From Mallotus nudiflorus (taxonomy: Eukaryota > Streptophyta > Magnoliopsida > Malpighiales > Euphorbiaceae): a stretch of 64,000 nucleotides of DNA. The notes beneath the pieces were generated by a model, which was given only the letters and a program-made list of their open reading frames with translations, ran no database searches and was not told the DNA's origin. A program made the translations under genes and the position numbers. Each line of letters opens with the position of its first letter. Positions within the stretch are counted from its first letter, which is position 1. Positions 11,281 through 23,439 of this stretch are shown in pieces. The DNA lies in contig CANTUR010000009.1 of assembly GCA_947683625.1 (NCBI GenBank), positions 7,019,501 to 7,083,500 of the forward strand, written 5' to 3'.

Positions 11281-11367
11281 TTATAAGCAAAAAGCTTCAA
11301 GGAGCATAGGTAAATATCCTAACATCCAATTAAGAAATTGATTGCTATTTGTCAAACAAACAACGAC

Positions 11368-11380
11368 AAAGGGGGGCAAC
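11368..11380 (+). promoter_or_regulatory. Polypurine tract before 3' LTR (Tat-like element)
   Basis: AAAGGGGGGCAAC directly precedes the LTR start TGTAAGCACC at 11381. A purine run just upstream of the 3' LTR is the usual plus-strand DNA primer of LTR elements. This fixes the element as forward. Confidence 0.8.
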
Positions 11381-11604
11381 TGTAAGCACCCAATTTCATG
11401 GATGATAAGCTATGGATGCGATAAAGGAATCCAATGAAAAGAATATCATGAATAGTTCCTCGATGCTTGAACTTTGAAACTTTAGGGATCTTATTGTATT
11501 TTTAAAGAAAGGATTTAATGTTTTAAAGGACTAAATTGCAACATTTTTTATAGGGCCTAATTGCAAAGCTTAAATTCTTTTAGGTGTCCTTTTGTAATTA
11601 CACT

Positions 11605-11723
11605 AATTCTGGTCAAAATTACACTAATTCTAATTGGAATTATAGTAATTTGGATTGGAATTACACTAATTCGGATCAAAATTACACAATTTCGATCAGA
11701 ATTACACAATTCTGATTGGAATT
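11605..11723 (+). repeat. Cluster of 16-bp palindromes (AATTY-N6-RAATT) in LTR 1
   Basis: Six consecutive units of 16 bases, each with AATTC or AATTT at one end and GAATT or AAATT at the other around six variable bases, separated by 4-5 bases such as ACAC(T). The same arrangement recurs in LTR 2 at 13836-13972. Confidence 0.75.
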
Positions 11724-11904
11724 ATGCAATTCCGTCTATTTTTAGGTATTTTTAAGAAAATATAAAAGCTTTTTGCTGTATTCTTATTAGTTTGAGAATT
11801 TTCTCAAAATTATATTTTGTATTTATCTATTTTTAAAGGAAAAAGGAATCTTGATAGGAATGAAATCCTGCACATATAGGGACTAGGGTTTTGTATGGTT
11901 TTTC

Positions 11905-11912
11905 TATATAAA
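11905..11912 (+). promoter_or_regulatory. TATA box of LTR 1
   Basis: TATATAAA, 524 bases after the LTR start. LTR 2 has the identical box at offset 525, followed by the same AGAG, which supports a real promoter element. Confidence 0.7.
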
Positions 11913-13835
11913 GAGAAGTTTTGGCTCTTTAAGGGGGGCAAAAAAAAATTGAAGAAAAAAAAATATTGGGAGGAGCAATGTATTTTATTCATAGTTTCTT
12001 ATTATTTGTCTACGCCTAATTGTCTTGGGCCTATTGATTCTTCTTGAAGAAAGGATTCTTAATTCTTTTCTTTTATTAATTGTTTTTTTAAAAGAGCATT
12101 ATCTATAAAATCCCCTTTGGTTTAATTGATTAATTGAAGATCTTTGAAGGATTTTTGAAGAGTAAGGTTCAGATAACTATTAGGAAACGATAATTTTTAC
12201 AAAATCTGAGGAGCACTACATCAAACTTATTCATAAGCATCATCTTCTCCATATTCTTCTTTTTTTATTTTTCTTTTTGATTTTATTGATTTTTAATTTT
12301 ATTTGAGTTATTATAATTTATTAACTAATCATAATTTTATCTCTTCTTTATAGTGATTTTGGAGGAATATATATGGTGATCATGCTTAGAGGGATAAATC
12401 CATGAGAAGTCCATGGAATGTCATGGATGAGACATTGTAGAGACATAGTTTCTAGGGCTTTTATTTATTTATTTATTGCTTTATTTTATTTATTTTTTTT
12501 CTTTTGGTGTATTAATTATTTTATGAATTATTGTAGTAGCCCCAATAGTGAAAATAGTAAAATTATGTGTGTGGTTGCATGTTTTATATTGATTATTTAG
12601 TTAATAAAAATTAGATTTTCAATTGGGTAGTTAATTAAAATTAATGGCGGAAGTATATTAACTTACATTGCATGTTAACTAAAATTAAGGTTTTAGAAAG
12701 AATAATTAATTGATTTTTGATCTTTTATTTTAATTTTTTTTATATGTATTATTTGTTTTGGGCTTGTTTTATTTATTTTTATGTGTTTTGGGCTCCAAGT
12801 CCACATTAAGCTTTAACCCATTGAAATCTAGGTTTAATTATTTAAAATATATCCTTAGGCCCATAATGGATTAGATTTTAGCTTAGAAATATCCTTAGGC
12901 CCATTTCGTTAATTAGACATAGGCCCATCTAATTTAATTTAATAATGTAGACTTAGCCCATTAAATTTAAGCCTTTTCATAACTTGTAGATTTAGGATCA
13001 CCTTAAAATTAAAACATATAGAATTGGGCCCACTAACTTAAATATTCCATAATTTATAGATTTAGTCTCATTTTAGGATTAAAATAAATAGACTTAGGTT
13101 CATTTTGATTAAAATTAAAAGGAATTAGGCCTTTAGGCTCACTTATAAATTAAATTATGTAGACTTAGCCTATTTAATTAAAATCCTTTTAGATTAGACT
13201 AACTTAGGGATTATATGTTTTATTAAATGCATTATTTACTTGTATATTTCATGACTAGTTTGCCTTGAAGTTGATTATTTTTTTTAGGGTTTATATGAAA
13301 TTGCACGTAAATAGAGAATAAAATAGTAATTCATAAAATAGTTATAAATGAACACAAGACTGAAAGAAGTTAGTGTTTCATATCTAGAATCTCCTAGTTG
13401 TGGTGCTAGCTTTCTTTTAGGGAATCAAGTACCACCTTTTCTATTTATCTCAGTTATTACCCTGGGTGGCAACTCCTCATCTCTATGCCATGTATTTGTG
13501 ATAGTGGTTAGTGTGTTCTTTAAAACCATGAGCTCAAATAGTATTGTAGTTGCTAAAATCTTCGACATGCATTTAACCCTGCTGTCTATATATAGACACC
13601 CAATTTCAAGATGATGAGTTATGAATGCAACAAAGGACTCTAATGATGAAAATATAATGAATAGGCCTTCGATGCTTAAGCTTTAAAATTTAAAGGATTT
13701 AAATATATCTTTTAAAGGAAGGATTTAGGTTTTTTAAGGACTAAATTGTAATTTTTTTAGGACCTAATTGCAAAACTTAAATTTTTCAAGGGTCTTTTTG
13801 TAATTAAATGTTAAAAAAACTTGACATAATTTCAT

Positions 13836-13972
13836 AATTCCTACCAGAATTATGTAATTCCAGTTGGAATTCCATAATTTCGATCAAAATTATATAATTT
13901 CAGTAAGAATTACATCAATTCCTATCGAAATTACACAATCTCGATCAGAATTACACAATCCTGGTTGGAATT
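13836..13972 (+). repeat. Cluster of 16-bp palindromes in LTR 2 (20-bp period)
   Basis: Seven units of AATTY-N6-RAATT spaced by mostly four bases. Arms vary between units (AATTC/GAATT, AATTT/AAATT) and usually remain complementary. Same position as the cluster in LTR 1. Confidence 0.75.
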
Positions 13973-14115
13973 GAATTCTTTCATCTTTGTTTTTATTTTT
14001 TAATTCAATCCTAATTGGTATAAAATTCCTAAATATAATTTTAAGTATTAATCTGATATTTTTTGGAATTAGAATCATGTTAGAATTGAGTTAGGGTTTT
14101 AAGTTTCTTTTTATC

Positions 14116-14123
14116 TATATAAA
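14116..14123 (+). promoter_or_regulatory. TATA box of LTR 2
   Basis: TATATAAA at offset 525 from the LTR start, matching the box in LTR 1. Confidence 0.7.
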
Positions 14124-15785
14124 GAGGACATCAGGAGAAGGAAAATGGGGGGAGAGAAAAAGACAAAAAAAGAAGAAAAGGTAGGAACATATTTTAAGCT
14201 TTTGAGTATTTTTGTGCATTTATGAAAAAAATTTTCATCCATTGTTGATTCTTAAAAAGTGCTTTCTTAATTCTTTTTTTGGTGAGTTGTTTTTCTACAG
14301 AAATTCCTGTTGGTTTGTCAATTAATTCAAGATCCTTGGAGAATTTTTGAAGAAGAAGATTTGAAGACTTTATCAAGAATGGTGAATTATAAATCTGAGG
14401 AGTACCCCAAATCACTCATAATCATTATCATCTTCTTCTTATTCTTTTTTTATTTTCTTTGATATTATTAATTACTTTTATTCTTTTGATTTATTATTAT
14501 AATTTATTCATTAATCATAATTTTATTTTATTTTTTTGTGATGATTATGGAGGAAAACATATGGTGATTATATTGGAGGGATGAATTCATGAGAAGTCCA
14601 TAGAAAACCATCGATAAAGCCTCGTAAAGACTTAGTTTTTAGGGTTTTATTTTATTTATTACTTTTATTTTTATTTTATTAACTATTTTATGAATTAATG
14701 TAATAGCCCCAATAGTGGGAAATAGTGAAATTATGTGTGTGGTTGCATGTTGATTTTGATTAAGTTGGTTAGTAAAATTAGGTTTCAATTATATAATTAT
14801 TTAAAATCAATGGAGGAAGTAGATTAATTTAGGTTGCTTAATAATAAAATAGGATTTTAGTAAGGATTAATTTAATTAGTTGTTTGATCTTTTGTTTAAT
14901 TATTTTTTGTGTTTTTATTTTTTTGAGCTTATTTATTATTTTTATGTGGGCCTTAAGCCCATTTCAGGCTTTGATTTATTTATTTAAGTCTAGGTAATTC
15001 TTTCAACCCATCTCACTTAATAATTAATTAGGTTGAATTAATTAAAATATATTTTTAGATCCATAATTAATTAGATTTTAGGTTAGAAATACCCTTAAGC
15101 CCATTTAGTTAATTAGACATAAGCTCATGTAATACAATTTAATTAATTTAGACCTAGCCCACTTAATTTAAGCTTTTTTTTTCATAAATTATAGATTTAA
15201 GATCACTATTTAATTAAAACATGTAGAATTAGGCCCACTAATTTAAATATTAAATAATTTGTAGATTTAACCTCATATTTAGAATTAAAATTGGTAAACT
15301 CATGTTTATTTAATTAAAATCAGTCTTTAGGTTCACTTATAATTTAAAATATGTAGACTTTAGCTCATTTATTTAAGATCCATGTAGATTAGACTAACTT
15401 AGGGATTATGTGATTTATTGAATGCATTATTTACTTGTATATTTCATGACTAGCTTGCCTTGGAGTTGATTGTGTTAGGGTTTATATGAAATTGCAAGTA
15501 AATAAAGAATGAGATAGCAATTCATAAAGTAATCTAAATGAACACAAGACTAAAAGAAGTTAGTATTCTGTATCCAAAATCTCCTGGTTGTGGTGCTAGC
15601 TTTCTTTTAAAGAACAGAGTACCATCTTTTTGATTTGTCCCAATTATTACCCTGGGTGGTGACTCCTCATCTCCATGCCATGTCTTTATAATAGTGGTTA
15701 GCATGTTCTCTAGAGCTCTGAGCTCAAACAGTGTCACTGTTGCTAAAATCTTGGATGCGTACTAAACCCCTCTGTCTACACTACA

Positions 15786-16209
15786 CCCCTCTACTTTTCT
15801 TTTTAGGAGTTTAGGAGTCTTTTATTAAACCTACTTCCCTTTAGCTTCGTCACCAGTTATTTTGTGTAGGTCTGTATAGTTTGTGCTTGTTATAGTATCC
15901 ATGTATCATAGTAGAGAAATTGTATAATTGTATACTTTAATTTGGATATTATGTATTTGTGATTGATGTACTGAGATATTGTTTTGTATAACTAATTATT
16001 CCTATATTATGTATGATGATAGTATGGTTTATTTAAATTGAGAAAAGTCAGCTTGATAATGTGCATCATGATTTAATTATTGCATTGCAAAGTTTTGAAA
16101 GTGAAATGTTCCGCGTTTTTCTTTTAAGGCTTACTATAGGTTTTGGTAGCTTTAAGCTTTCTTATTCCCTAGTGCCAATCACTTGCCCCTAGGTTCAGGT
16201 CATGATAAA
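15786..16209 (+). mobile_element. Chromovirus LTR tip, forward strand (apparently inverted in place)
   Basis: This stretch matches the reverse complement of 20303 to about 20722: AGGAGTTTAGGAG, TTTTGTGTAGGTC, GGCTTACTATAGG, TTCCCTAGTGCCAATCA and the final GGTCATGATA line up with the LTR end ...GGGTCGTGACA. The neighbouring DNA from 16210 continues the same LTR type in the opposite direction. Either two LTR pieces abut head to head or the tip of one LTR was flipped. Confidence 0.7.
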
Positions 16210-18540
16210 AAAATCATATAAATTTATTATTTTAGTGGAAAATTTGGTAGAATACCTAGACCATCAAATTTATCCACTTGGCTCACTTAGTCCAATTAAC
16301 TGTCGATCCTAGAGAGCAAGCTCAACCAGGGTTTAGCCATAATCGATCTCTTATTCCAAATGATCACTGGCACCGAGAGAGCAAGCTTAACCAGGGCTCA
16401 ACAATAGCCACACATATGCTTAGAGTGCAAAGCTCATCTAAGGCTCACATTTTCACAAATCTAGCCCAAAGAGCAAAGCTTAACCATGGCTCAAAAATCA
16501 ATTAATGGCCATCAAATTAATCATTATCGGTATGCACACAGTTCCAATGACACTCACCAGGTAGCACATTCTACCATTATCTCTAAAACATTTAAATCAT
16601 CATACAAAAATAGAACAATTAAGTAAATGAGGCTGAATAAAACCAATTCCTTAAAGCATTCCTCAAATACTATTCATGATAAATAAAGAAATTATCATGC
16701 ATATAGCAATATAAATAAATTCATAAATAATTAATATAATCATTTCATTATTATTTAAATCATGTGAAAATATAGTCAAAATCATTATAACACACCTTTT
16801 ATAAAATCAACTCACAAGTTGAGTGTACTAGGCGACGCGTTTTTTACTGCCCAAATGCTATAACTCTAGTCCAGGAATTCTCTAAAACTAATAATATTTA
16901 TTTAAAATATGCTTATAATATATATATATATTCACAAAATTCTCAAAATTTAATAAAATCATGAGATGATGAGGTTGACTCGATCTAAGAGACAATGCTT
17001 TACAAACTCAAAATTAACATATACCGATATCACATTTTATAAGAAATTCGGCAAAGTCTCCTACATAAAATGGACATCTATCTACTGAAGTAGAGTCGTT
17101 TCTGCACAAAAACACACTTCAAAATATTTTAAGGCTCAATATCTGTGGTTAAGCCTTAGAACTACACTTTACGTCTAACTGAGAACCAACATCACAAAAT
17201 AAATAATAATAAAATATAATTTTCTCAAAACACTAAAATACATCATAAAAATATTAAAAAAATTATTTTCCAAATAAATAATAAATCTAGTTTATAAATA
17301 ATATTTTACTAATAAAATCCGTTAATAGAATAAAATTTCATTTTACAATTAAATTAGCATAAATTGTAAATAATTATTAAAATTACTCAATTATATCATA
17401 AAAAAAATAAAATGCTCATTTAAGCTCAAAAGATAATAAATAAAATTTATTATTCGTTTAATTTCCCAAAATTAGTACTAATTAACTAATAACTGAAAAA
17501 TAATCATAAAAATTATTTTTATACTTTTATTATTTAAAAGTAGTCTAAAACAGTATAATTATCAACAAATTTAATTAAAATTAAATAATTCACCACTTTC
17601 TAATAATTTTCAAAAAAAAAAACATATTAATATATAAATTTTAAAAATTCATATCTTAAATTCTATGCATAATATCACAAAACTATCTTCACAAAGTTTA
17701 ATCCATATAACATATAGAATTTATTAAAAATATAAAATTTTTTTGACCTGGGATTGTTTGGAACTGTGATGTGAACAGTACCAAATGTCTGAAAAATTTG
17801 AAAAATTAAATAAAAATTACAGTAAGTAAGATCACAACCTCTAGGTCATTTCATCTCAAAGTAACTAAATCTAATAAAATTGAATTAAAGTACAATTTAA
17901 GAAATAACTAAAAATACCTAAAAATCAAATTACTCAAAATTAAGGGGTTTACTAAAGTTGAAGTTCAAAATTGATGGAGGGCTTTTGAAGTCCAAGGGAT
18001 GACGAATGTTTTGAGACCATCGGTGTACCTTAGAGTGACCGAAGGCAGCATTAGTAAAGCTATTTCCTTCCGATAAGGAAAGAGACCGAGAGCGAGAGAG
18101 AGAGAGAGAGAGGGAGATGGCGATCGGTGGAGGAGGGAAAAGAGAGAGGATGATGGAGGTCAAGCATCGCGACTGAGGTGGCAGTGATGGTGCTGGGTGG
18201 TGCTAGGTGGGGAAGAAGAAGAGGAAGAAAGAGAAGGGAAAAGAAAAGAAAGAGAGGGAGAGAAAAGAAAGGAGACCTTATATATATATATATATATATA
18301 TAGTACAAAAGTACAAAATATTTATTTTTTAAAAAATAATAATATCTCCCATTTAATTATTCACACACACTTAAAAATATATTTACATACTTTTTAACAA
18401 TTAATAAAAAATTAATAAAATTACACAAATATTAATAATCTCATAAATAATCAAATAATAATTAATACTAATTAATTAAAATAATTATTAATTTAATAAT
18501 CCTCATTTAATATTAAAAATTAAAAAATTGGGTCTTTACA
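16210..18540 (-). mobile_element. Chromovirus-type LTR, reverse strand, tip missing
   Basis: On the reverse strand it starts TGTAAAGACCCAATTTTTT at 18540. Blocks follow the same order as in 20303-23377: on the forward strand GGTAGAA..CCTA, CACTTAGTCC, CACCAGGTAGC, GTCTCCTACATAAAATGGACATC, and a GA-rich stretch near the LTR start. No polypurine tract or pol lies beyond 18540, so it is a solo or truncated LTR. It contains GA and TA microsatellites (about 18084-18112 and 18280-18302). Confidence 0.7.
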
Positions 18541-18812
18541 AAAACCTTAGATTTTTGCAACCAGAAAAAATTATACCATTTTAAACATCCATAGACATAC
18601 ATCTATTACTCATGTTAAAAAGAGGATTGAAAAAAATAAATTTCTATTTTAAGTTAAATATGCGTTTTGAATTTCTATACTATTAATAATAACCAAATGT
18701 AGTTTAACACTTTCACTTTAAAGTTGAATCGATATTTTAGATTTTTAATTTATAAATATTTGGTACATTGATTTAATTTATGAGAAAATTTTATTTTGAA
18801 TTCATTAAACAG

Positions 18813-18866
<54 letters not shown>

Positions 18867-20302
18867 TAAAATATAAAATTTTGAGTTAGAAAATTGTTAT
18901 ATTTTATTATGATTAAAATTTTGTTTATGAATTACTGTTTTATGATTATTATTATTCTTTAGTTATAAAACTAAAAATTATATAATAAGTTTTACCCAAT
19001 TTATTTTTGAAATGAAACATACAAACAAATTTTTTGTATCTTTTCATTTTTTTCATTTTACTATTACTAAGTACTAAATATATTTTTTAGTCGACTAATA
19101 AGTTTTAAATATGTATATGTGTATATTACTGTAGATTTACCATTTGAAGATACTTGATAGAGAACTATAAAATTTCACTCTAAATATTAAAATAAAAAAA
19201 TTAAATTTATATTTATCATCAGTATTTTTATTTATAAATATAATATTGCAACATACAAATAATTAAGAAAAAATAATGTTTCCTTCCATATATCATATTT
19301 ATTTTATTATTCTTATTTTTAATTCATTTATATGGTGACTAATAAATGGATACATATATAATATTAAAAGCGAAAAGATGTTTTGAAATAAATAATAATG
19401 GTGACCATTTTATCTAATATATGTGAAATTAGATAATATAATTTAAATGTCTTAATAAATAAATAAATAAAATTAAAATTAACATTTGTATAATTATTGA
19501 AATAAAAACTTTATTTGGAATGTAATTATAATTCTACTAAGTTTGTGAAGTTAGATTACTATATAGATGAAAATGTTAAAATAGTGTTGTATAATTGTTT
19601 AAGTAGAAAATTATTAAGATTGCACCAAATGGTCATATTATTAGTTAAATAACTCTGTTAAGTTTGAAAAATCAAATCCTTATATAGATAAAATTAATCA
19701 TTTACTTTTTTTAAAAATGTTATGAAATATAAATTCATTGAGAAATTAAAATTAAATTAATTAAAGTTTATATTTATTTAAGATATAAAAATATTAACAT
19801 TAAAAATACTGAAAATATTGCATAATTATTCAAATAAACAATTTATTAAGATTGTAAGAAATTGTATATCCATTAAATTTACAATATTATAATTCTATGA
19901 AAACAAAATAAAAAATTTATTTTAAAATAATTATAAGTGAAGTAATTAAAATTTCTATTTTTCTAATAACTAACTACAGCCATACTTTTAAAGAAAAACA
20001 ATCATGGATATTTTCTTTTCGACAATAGCATTTATGTTATATAAAAAAAATAATGATTTTATTATTTCCAAATATATGATCAAAGTTTAATTATTATAGA
20101 ACTAAAATTCAAATAATTATATTTTAATTATCTAATTAAATTTATTTTTAAATAATAAATTTTATTATCAAAAATTAAATTAAATTAAATTTTGAATATT
20201 TATAATATTATTATGAAAAAGGAAAATATTGTGAAGAATTATTTTTTTAAAAAAAATATTAATATTAAAAAATAATGTGTAATTGTTTAAATATAAAATC
20301 TA
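18541..20302. other. AT-rich DNA without recognisable features
   Basis: About 1.76 kb lies between two chromovirus LTRs. It is extremely AT-rich, with a (TA)n run at 18817-18864 and no open frame of note. It is either decayed element DNA or a remnant of older host sequence; nothing decides between these. Confidence 0.55.
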
Positions 20303-23047
20303 TGTCACGACCCAAACCCGAGGGCACATGACCGGCACTAGGGAATGGGTAGGCATAAGGCCCCCGAAACCCATAGTAAGCCTAAAAGAAAAGAAAAATA
20401 AAACCTTCCATTTTTATACTTTAATTCATAATGGAACATATTATCAAACTGATTTTTTTTTAAAATAACAAATTCAAGTGCTTAATTAAAATGTGTTTCA
20501 ATGTCTCATATTATAAATCAAACTTAAATCTTTATACATAACCGTGGTTTATATAAATAAATTACACAAATATACTTAAACCATACAATCCTCAGTACAT
20601 ATACTACTGCAGCAACTTAGATTAACACACAGTACAACTTACAATGACCTACATAAAATAATCGGTGAAGAAGAAAGCCAGTGTAGAGGTAGTCTGAGGT
20701 CGAACTCCCAAGCTCCTGAAAAAAATAATTTGAGGGGAATCAGACCTCACTGAGTAAGTCAATAAAAGAGCTATACTGTTTGAAAACCTTTATGAAAACT
20801 ATATGCTTATAGTGAAAATAATTTATAGTGTATAAGTATAGCTTTTGAAAAATCTCGGTAGAACCCTAAACCCAAAATCTAAATGGCCAACTGGGCCCAC
20901 TTATCCTAACTAGACTACTGATCCCCAAGAGTAAAGGCATCAACCGAGGCACCAAGTCGTAGTCATCCACTTAATCCAAATATATGGCATTGGCGGTCCC
21001 CGAGAGCGAAGGCATCGACCGAGGCACCCATTCCAGTCCATTAATAACCTTACAATCATTGGCGGTCCCTAAGAGCAAAGGCTTCCACCGACACACCCGT
21101 CCCAGTTTAACATTTACCAATCATATATATTATGAATCCATCTCTCAATCTCTACCATGTGCACATAGTCCTGGTGAAGCCCACCAGGTAGCCCGTTCTA
21201 CCAAAATTTCTCAAAATCGATTTTAAATAAATAAAATGCGTTTAAATATTAAATAATAGCATTAAATTAAATAAACCATATAATTAATATTAAAATATGA
21301 GCACACACATTTGTTAATTAAAACACACGCACAGATCATTCTATCGACTTGCAAGATGAATGCGAAGGCTGACGACCACGCATTTGCCTCAGTCTCACAG
21401 CTTCTGCTCCGAAATGCTCTAAAAGAAAAATATCAAATCGACTTTTAAAACATGACTATGGAATTGAAATCAAAAATCAACAAAATAATGAAATTCCAAG
21501 CTGACTCGAGGAAAACCGGACAAGACTCGACAGACAGGATAACCTAACTAATGGTAGAAATTTTACGAATATCACGTTTTATGAGAAAATCTATCGAAAT
21601 TTCAGGAGAGTCTCCTTTGTAAAACGGACATCTCTCTACCAAAGGTAGAGCTAGACCTGCATAACAATGCACTTCTAATAACCACAAACATACTCGCTTG
21701 AGTCGGGCTCCCAAAACTACACTTAGCCCCGACCGAGATCACAACTCAACAAAATATCAAGAATTAACAATATTTATTTCTCAAAATACATATTTCACAT
21801 ACACATATTCTTAAAAAAATATATAAAATCTCAATTGTTCAAAATTAAATAACTAAATTTGTATTTCATTATCAATATATAATTAAAGCCTAAATTAAAA
21901 CCATTATAATGTATTATATATATATAATATTTGGAATTTAATATTTAAAATTAACACTACTTAAGTAAAAATATCAATTAATTTATAAAAATTGTCTAAA
22001 CCCCTTAAACATTAAATAGACTAATTAAAATATATATTTAACTATAATTGGCATAAAATTACATTTTTACCCCTAAATACATAAATTACATAATATATTG
22101 TTAGTACTAAAAAAAATTCCTTAAAAATTTATTTAATCATCCAAAAATTATTTTCTCAAAATTAATCTTCCTAATATAATTAAAACATAAAATCAACCAA
22201 TAATTTCTTCTAAAAATATAATTTAACCTAAAAATCACATTTGACAAACTCAAAAATATTTATAAAAATAGTATAAAAATCACAAAAATTATAATTTGAG
22301 TCTAAAATTATTAACATTCACTAATAACTTCAATTATTAAAATCTCATAATTTTTAACAATAAATTTCGAAATTAATATAAATACCAATTAAATACCTAA
22401 AATCCTAAATTCACAATTAACACAATAATTTTCTAAAATCTTAAATAAAATTAATATACCAAGAACAATTAACTATAATTACTCTAATCACTAATTATAC
22501 CTAAAAATAGAATAAAATCAAATAAATAAAATGAAAAAATCAAATAAAATTCTGAGAAAATCAAATAATTCCCCAAAAATTTCAAAAAGAACAAAATCAA
22601 CCTTATAATACACTAACAACATCAATTAACTAGACAATCTACCAAAAGACTCAAGATCAAATAAGGAGAGGAGGAATCAGGTGAGTACCACTCACCACCA
22701 AGCTGCAAAAATAGATGGGAAATGAGGGAGCTCACTGTCACCGGAGATGGAGGCTGAGGAGGTAGCAAGTCACAGTAGGGAGGTAGCTCCTATGAAGAGG
22801 AGCAGGAGCCAGGGAACTCTAGAAATGCAGGCTATCGCACGGCGAAGAGCTGCTGCCAGGCGAAGAAGAAGAAGAAGAAGAAGAAGAAGAAGAAGAACAG
22901 CAGTAGCAGAGAGCTCGGTGAGGATGGCGAGTGAAGGTTCTCTGGCAGTGATGAAGATGGCACAGTCAGGGGAGAGTCGGTGAGGATGGCGAGTGAGGGA
23001 GGAAGACAGTGAGGGTGAGGGACTTCGGGGCTTTCTTTTTATCTATA

Positions 23048-23084
<37 letters not shown>

Positions 23085-23171
23085 TTGTATACATATATGT
23101 ATATATATGTATATTTATATATATATACACACATACCATTATAATAAAATTTTATTTATTATAAACCCTAA

Positions 23172-23264
<93 letters not shown>

Positions 23265-23377
23265 AAAAATTATATATATAGCTAGCTAATTAAAAATTAT
23301 TTAATATAATTTAAAAATTATTGCTAATAATGCAAATTCAATTATTACTTTATTTAAATAAAATGTAGGGTATTGCA
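20303..23377 (-). mobile_element. 3' LTR of reverse chromovirus (3075 bp)
   Basis: On the reverse strand it begins TGCAATACCCTACATT at 23377, right after the polypurine tract, and ends GGGTCGTGACA at 20303 (forward TGTCACGACCCAAACC). It contains a (GAA)n run at about 22862-22897, a (CA)n run at 23174-23212 and (TA)n runs at about 23050-23080 and 23213-23261. An Arg-rich ORF over the GAA run is a by-product of the microsatellite. Confidence 0.85.
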
Positions 23378-23391
23378 GTCTCCCCTCCTTA
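23378..23391 (-). promoter_or_regulatory. Polypurine tract of reverse chromovirus
   Basis: The reverse strand reads AAGGAGGGGAGAC immediately before the LTR start TGCAATACCC. It lies a short distance after the chromodomain, as expected. Confidence 0.8.
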
Positions 23392-23439
23392 TATGAATTC
23401 ATCCCCGAATTCAAGAAAAGAAAGAAAAGAAGAATTACA

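Larger units (their letters stand above)
5110..13590 (+). mobile_element. Tat-like Ty3/gypsy remnant: gag, long 3' non-coding region, 3' LTR; pol missing
   Basis: Gag-like coding remains (5276-7030) are followed by about 4.3 kb of non-coding DNA rich in tandem repeats, a polypurine tract at 11368-11380 and an LTR starting with TGTAAGCACC at 11381. Protease, RT, RNase H and integrase are absent, so pol has been lost. Large 3' non-coding regions with tandem repeats are established for plant Tat/Ogre-group elements, which fits. No 5' LTR was recognised. The lineage call is an inference from the gag and layout. Confidence 0.65.
11381..13590 (+). mobile_element. LTR 1 of Tat-like element (2210 bp)
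   Basis: It starts TGTAAGCACCCAATTTC and ends TGTCTATA (expected TGTCTACA, the inverse of TGTAGACA). It aligns end to end with 13591-15780. A TATA box lies at 11905-11912 and a short-palindrome cluster at 11605-11723. By eye the last 250 bases differ from LTR 2 at roughly one site in six, so the copies are old. Confidence 0.82.
13591..15780 (+). mobile_element. LTR 2 of same family, joined directly to LTR 1 (2190 bp)
   Basis: It begins TATAGACACCCAATTTC (expected TGTAGACA, so the second base is mutated) immediately after LTR 1 and ends TCTGTCTACA at 15780. The five bases before it (CTATA, the end of LTR 1) and after it (CTACA) match at four of five positions. This fits an independent insertion right at the end of LTR 1, later reduced to a solo LTR. 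No primer-binding site or internal sequence follows. Confidence 0.8.

Noticed and set aside
18060..18308. Ser/Leu-rich reverse ORF resembling a signal or membrane protein
   Set aside because: Composition comes from GA and TA microsatellites in an LTR; no independent support.
22747..22983. Arg-rich 78-residue ORF
   Set aside because: It is the translation of a GAA-type microsatellite within the reverse chromovirus LTR, with no domain.
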